A stretch of 7,588 nucleotides of DNA from JANRLJ01 sp034437895. Its GTDB lineage: Bacteria > Chloroflexota > Anaerolineae > Aggregatilineales > Phototrophicaceae. The position numbers were made by a program, and so were the translations under genes. Location: contig DAOTTO010000509.1 in assembly GCA_034437895.1 (NCBI GenBank), forward strand, positions 1 to 7,588, read 5' to 3'. A model generated the notes under the pieces. It saw only the letters and a program-made list of their open reading frames with translations, was not told the origin of the DNA and ran no database searches. This document shows, piece by piece, positions 6,206-7,588 of this stretch (position 1 is its first letter; each line of letters starts with the position of its first letter).

Positions 6206-6230
6206 ATAGAAATGTAGCGCAACCAATCGC

Positions 6231-6259
6231 TTGCCCCTCTTTGAAGACGTGACTAAGAT
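6231..6259 (+). promoter_or_regulatory. Candidate sigma70-type promoter for the TIR-TPR gene
   Basis: TTGCCC (6231-6236) and TAAGAT (6254-6259) are 17 bases apart, each matching the consensus at four of six positions. Transcription would start near 6266 and leave a leader of about 30 bases containing the GGAGG site. The 91-base gap after the MFS stop also allows read-through from that gene; no terminator is seen between them. Confidence 0.35.
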
Positions 6260-6284
6260 AGGGGGATGTCACACACTTGTTATC

Positions 6285-6289
6285 GGAGG
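6285..6289 (+). promoter_or_regulatory. Ribosome binding site that fixes the TIR-TPR start
   Basis: A perfect GGAGG ends seven bases before ATG 6297. The frame is open further upstream (TTG at 6231), but the extra 22 residues would overlap this site and are not part of a TIR fold, whose first strand LYISYA begins right after the ATG. Confidence 0.8.
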
Positions 6290-6296
6290 CCTCATT

Positions 6297-7376
6297 ATGC
6301 GCCTGTATATCAGTTACGCTTACGCGGATCGTCAAGTCATCCGCCTGCTGGCCGAAGCCGCGAAAACGGCTGGCTTCGAACCAACTTATGAACAAACACT
6401 GGATGAAGACGCGACTTGGTACGAACAATTGGAAGACAAGATTGCGCTGTGTGATGCGTTTTTGGTCGCGCTATCGGCTAAGTCGGTTGGCGATGATTGG
6501 TGTCGATGGGAACTGCGAAAGGCCATCGAACTGAATAAGCCGCTTATCCCGACCTTGATTCAGCCCGACGTGCCGCTGCCATTCTCATTTGCCAAACACC
6601 CTTATGCCGATTTCACAGATCGGACGACGGAAGGTACCGAGCGCTTTGTGCATGGGCTGAATTTCGTGCGGGTGCTGCTACCCAAAGATGACCTGCCAGA
6701 AGCGCCGACACAGCCCAGTAATTTGCCCTCCCACGCGCTGACCGGACAGCTCAAGGCCGATCCAAACCAGACAATGCCCTCCCGTTCCACGATGTCGCAG
6801 TCCTTTTATGATCGCGCTCGTTCCCGACGTTCCCATGAAGTCGATGAAAAGCTGGCGGATTATGAGGAAGCCATCCGGCTTGATCCCAATTTTGCCGATG
6901 CCTATGCCGGGCGTGGGGCGAATCGCAGTATCAAGGGCGATTATGACGGTGCGATGGAGGATTATAATTATGCCATCCACTTGAACCCGTCTTTGGCGTA
7001 TGCCCATTTTAATCGCGGTATGGCTTATGAAGACCGCAAAGACACCGATGCCGCCCTGCGTGATTATGATTCTGCCATTCGGCTTAATGCAGATTACGTC
7101 GATGCCTATAACAGCCGGGGGAATTTGCGCTATAACTTGGGCGATTATCCCGCCGCGATCAGCGATTATGACGCGATTGTCCGCATTAATCCTAAGCAGC
7201 CTAATACCTATTTCAATCGGGGGAACGCCCGCGAGAAGGCTGGCAATTTGCAGGGTGCGATTGAAGATTGGTCACGCTTTTTGCATCTCGGCGGCGGCAA
7301 TGAAATGCTCGACCCCGATATGATTGAGCGCCGCATTAGCGAAGCCAAAAAGAAACTGCGCGATTCCGGCGGATGA
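6297..7376 (+). CDS. TIR domain protein with C-terminal TPR repeats
   Basis: This 359-residue cytosolic protein has two parts. Residues 1 to about 128 form a bacterial TIR domain: first strand RLYISYAYADR (2-12), the loop region TLDEDATWYEQL (34-45), strand AFLVALS (54-60), then DDWCRWELRKAI (66-77) and a strand PLIPTLIQP (82-90). E72 in RWEL is at the position of the catalytic glutamate of NAD-cleaving TIR enzymes. After a proline-rich linker (about 132-165), residues about 168-335 hold roughly five TPR units of 34 residues, each with the A...Y...A....P pattern (for example AIRLDPNFADAYAGRG and AIHLNPSLAYAHFNRG). TPRs bind proteins. Prokaryotic TIR proteins often act as NADase effectors in phage defence, but no partner such as a ThsA or a STAND protein is visible here, so the role is open. 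It could be signalling rather than defence. A phosphoesterase gene follows after 39 bases. Confidence 0.88.
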   Translation: MRLYISYAYADRQVIRLLAEAAKTAGFEPTYEQTLDEDATWYEQLEDKIALCDAFLVALSAKSVGDDWCRWELRKAIELNKPLIPTLIQPDVPLPFSFAKHPYADFTDRTTEGTERFVHGLNFVRVLLPKDDLPEAPTQPSNLPSHALTGQLKADPNQTMPSRSTMSQSFYDRARSRRSHEVDEKLADYEEAIRLDPNFADAYAGRGANRSIKGDYDGAMEDYNYAIHLNPSLAYAHFNRGMAYEDRKDTDAALRDYDSAIRLNADYVDAYNSRGNLRYNLGDYPAAISDYDAIVRINPKQPNTYFNRGNAREKAGNLQGAIEDWSRFLHLGGGNEMLDPDMIERRISEAKKKLRDSGG

Positions 7377-7415
7377 GAACGGAAGATTGTGACCGCATAA
7401 AATAAAGGTTTTTTG

Positions 7416-7588
7416 ATGAAACTTGCTGTATTTTCTGATGTTCACGGGAATTTAGGTGCGCTAGAAGCGGCATGGGTTGATATTGAAGCGGCAGCGCCGG
7501 ATGTCGTATGGAATCTAGGCGATCTGGCAGCTTTTGGCGCACGTTCGGCGGCCTGTGTCGCTCGAATCCGCCAACTGCGCGAGTCCTT
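7416..7588 (+). CDS. Calcineurin-like metallophosphoesterase, N-terminal part (runs off the window)
   Basis: Fifty-seven codons are present before the window ends. The protein opens MKLAVFSDVHGNLGALEA, where D8 and H10 form the DxH motif and the GN at 11-12 follows as in YfcE/YvnB-like phosphodiesterases; NLGDLAAFG (33-41) supplies the GD motif with D36. These residues bind the two metal ions that hydrolyse phosphomono- or diesters. The start is supported by AAAGG at 7404-7408, seven bases ahead of ATG. The gene lies 39 bases after the TIR-TPR stop on the same strand and may be cotranscribed. The substrate cannot be told from this part. The full length should be about 200-250 residues if it is an ordinary family member. 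Confidence 0.85.
   Translation, partial: MKLAVFSDVHGNLGALEAAWVDIEAAAPDVVWNLGDLAAFGARSAACVARIRQLRES

Noticed and set aside
4876..6222. Several long minus-strand frames within the MFS gene
   Set aside because: GC-rich coding DNA gives open antisense frames; the + strand product has all MFS motifs.
6231..6296. TTG 6231 as an upstream start for the TIR-TPR gene
   Set aside because: It would add 22 residues over the perfect GGAGG at 6285-6289, and the TIR fold begins directly after ATG 6297.
1..7588. CRISPR arrays, tRNA or rRNA genes, complete insertion sequences
   Set aside because: No regularly spaced direct repeats, cloverleaf-like segments, rRNA-like stretches or terminal inverted repeats with a transposase were found by reading.

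Overview
The window looks like a bacterial chromosome segment, probably from a Chloroflexota-like organism. That assignment is an inference from the style of the Rhs core (FLSKDPF...YAEGNPVNFTDPSG), a TIR-TPR protein, and moderately GC-rich housekeeping genes beside AT-rich accessory genes. No taxonomic marker gene is present.

Region 1 (1 to about 4620) is a graveyard or storage array of Rhs polymorphic-toxin cassettes. Three pieces of the same Rhs core lie on the + strand: 876-989, about 3044-3226, and about 4440-4517. All are cut off at the 5' end and none has a convincing start. Between and around them are small AT-rich genes that look like immunity genes: 282-713, 1901-2965, 3460-3897 and 4012-4416. 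Cassette A (about 876-2965) is complete from the core end onward: DPSG junction, long pre-toxin region, AT-rich toxin tip, then an immunity candidate made of two tandem copies of one domain. Cassette B (about 3044-3897) has the core and a Gly-rich pre-toxin stub but no toxin domain. Its downstream gene overlaps it by ATGA and is broken by an in-frame TAA at 3508-3510 that looks like a former Gln codon. The last small gene (4012-4416) resembles colicin D-type self-immunity and has no toxin partner left. The array therefore keeps more immunity genes than toxins.

Region 2 (4655 to 7588) is more ordinary and GC-richer: a 14-helix DHA2-type MFS drug exporter, a TIR domain plus TPR protein starting at 6297 behind a strong GGAGG site, and the first 57 codons of a calcineurin-like metallophosphoesterase that runs off the end. 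All are on the + strand.

How it may work: in known Rhs systems, displaced C-terminal modules next to a full rhs gene are silent until recombination through the shared core joins them to the expressed gene, while orphan immunity genes protect against siblings carrying the old toxin. The two longer core fragments match over 114 bp with seven differences, all synonymous, which fits this model. The full-length rhs gene is not in the window, so its position upstream is an inference.
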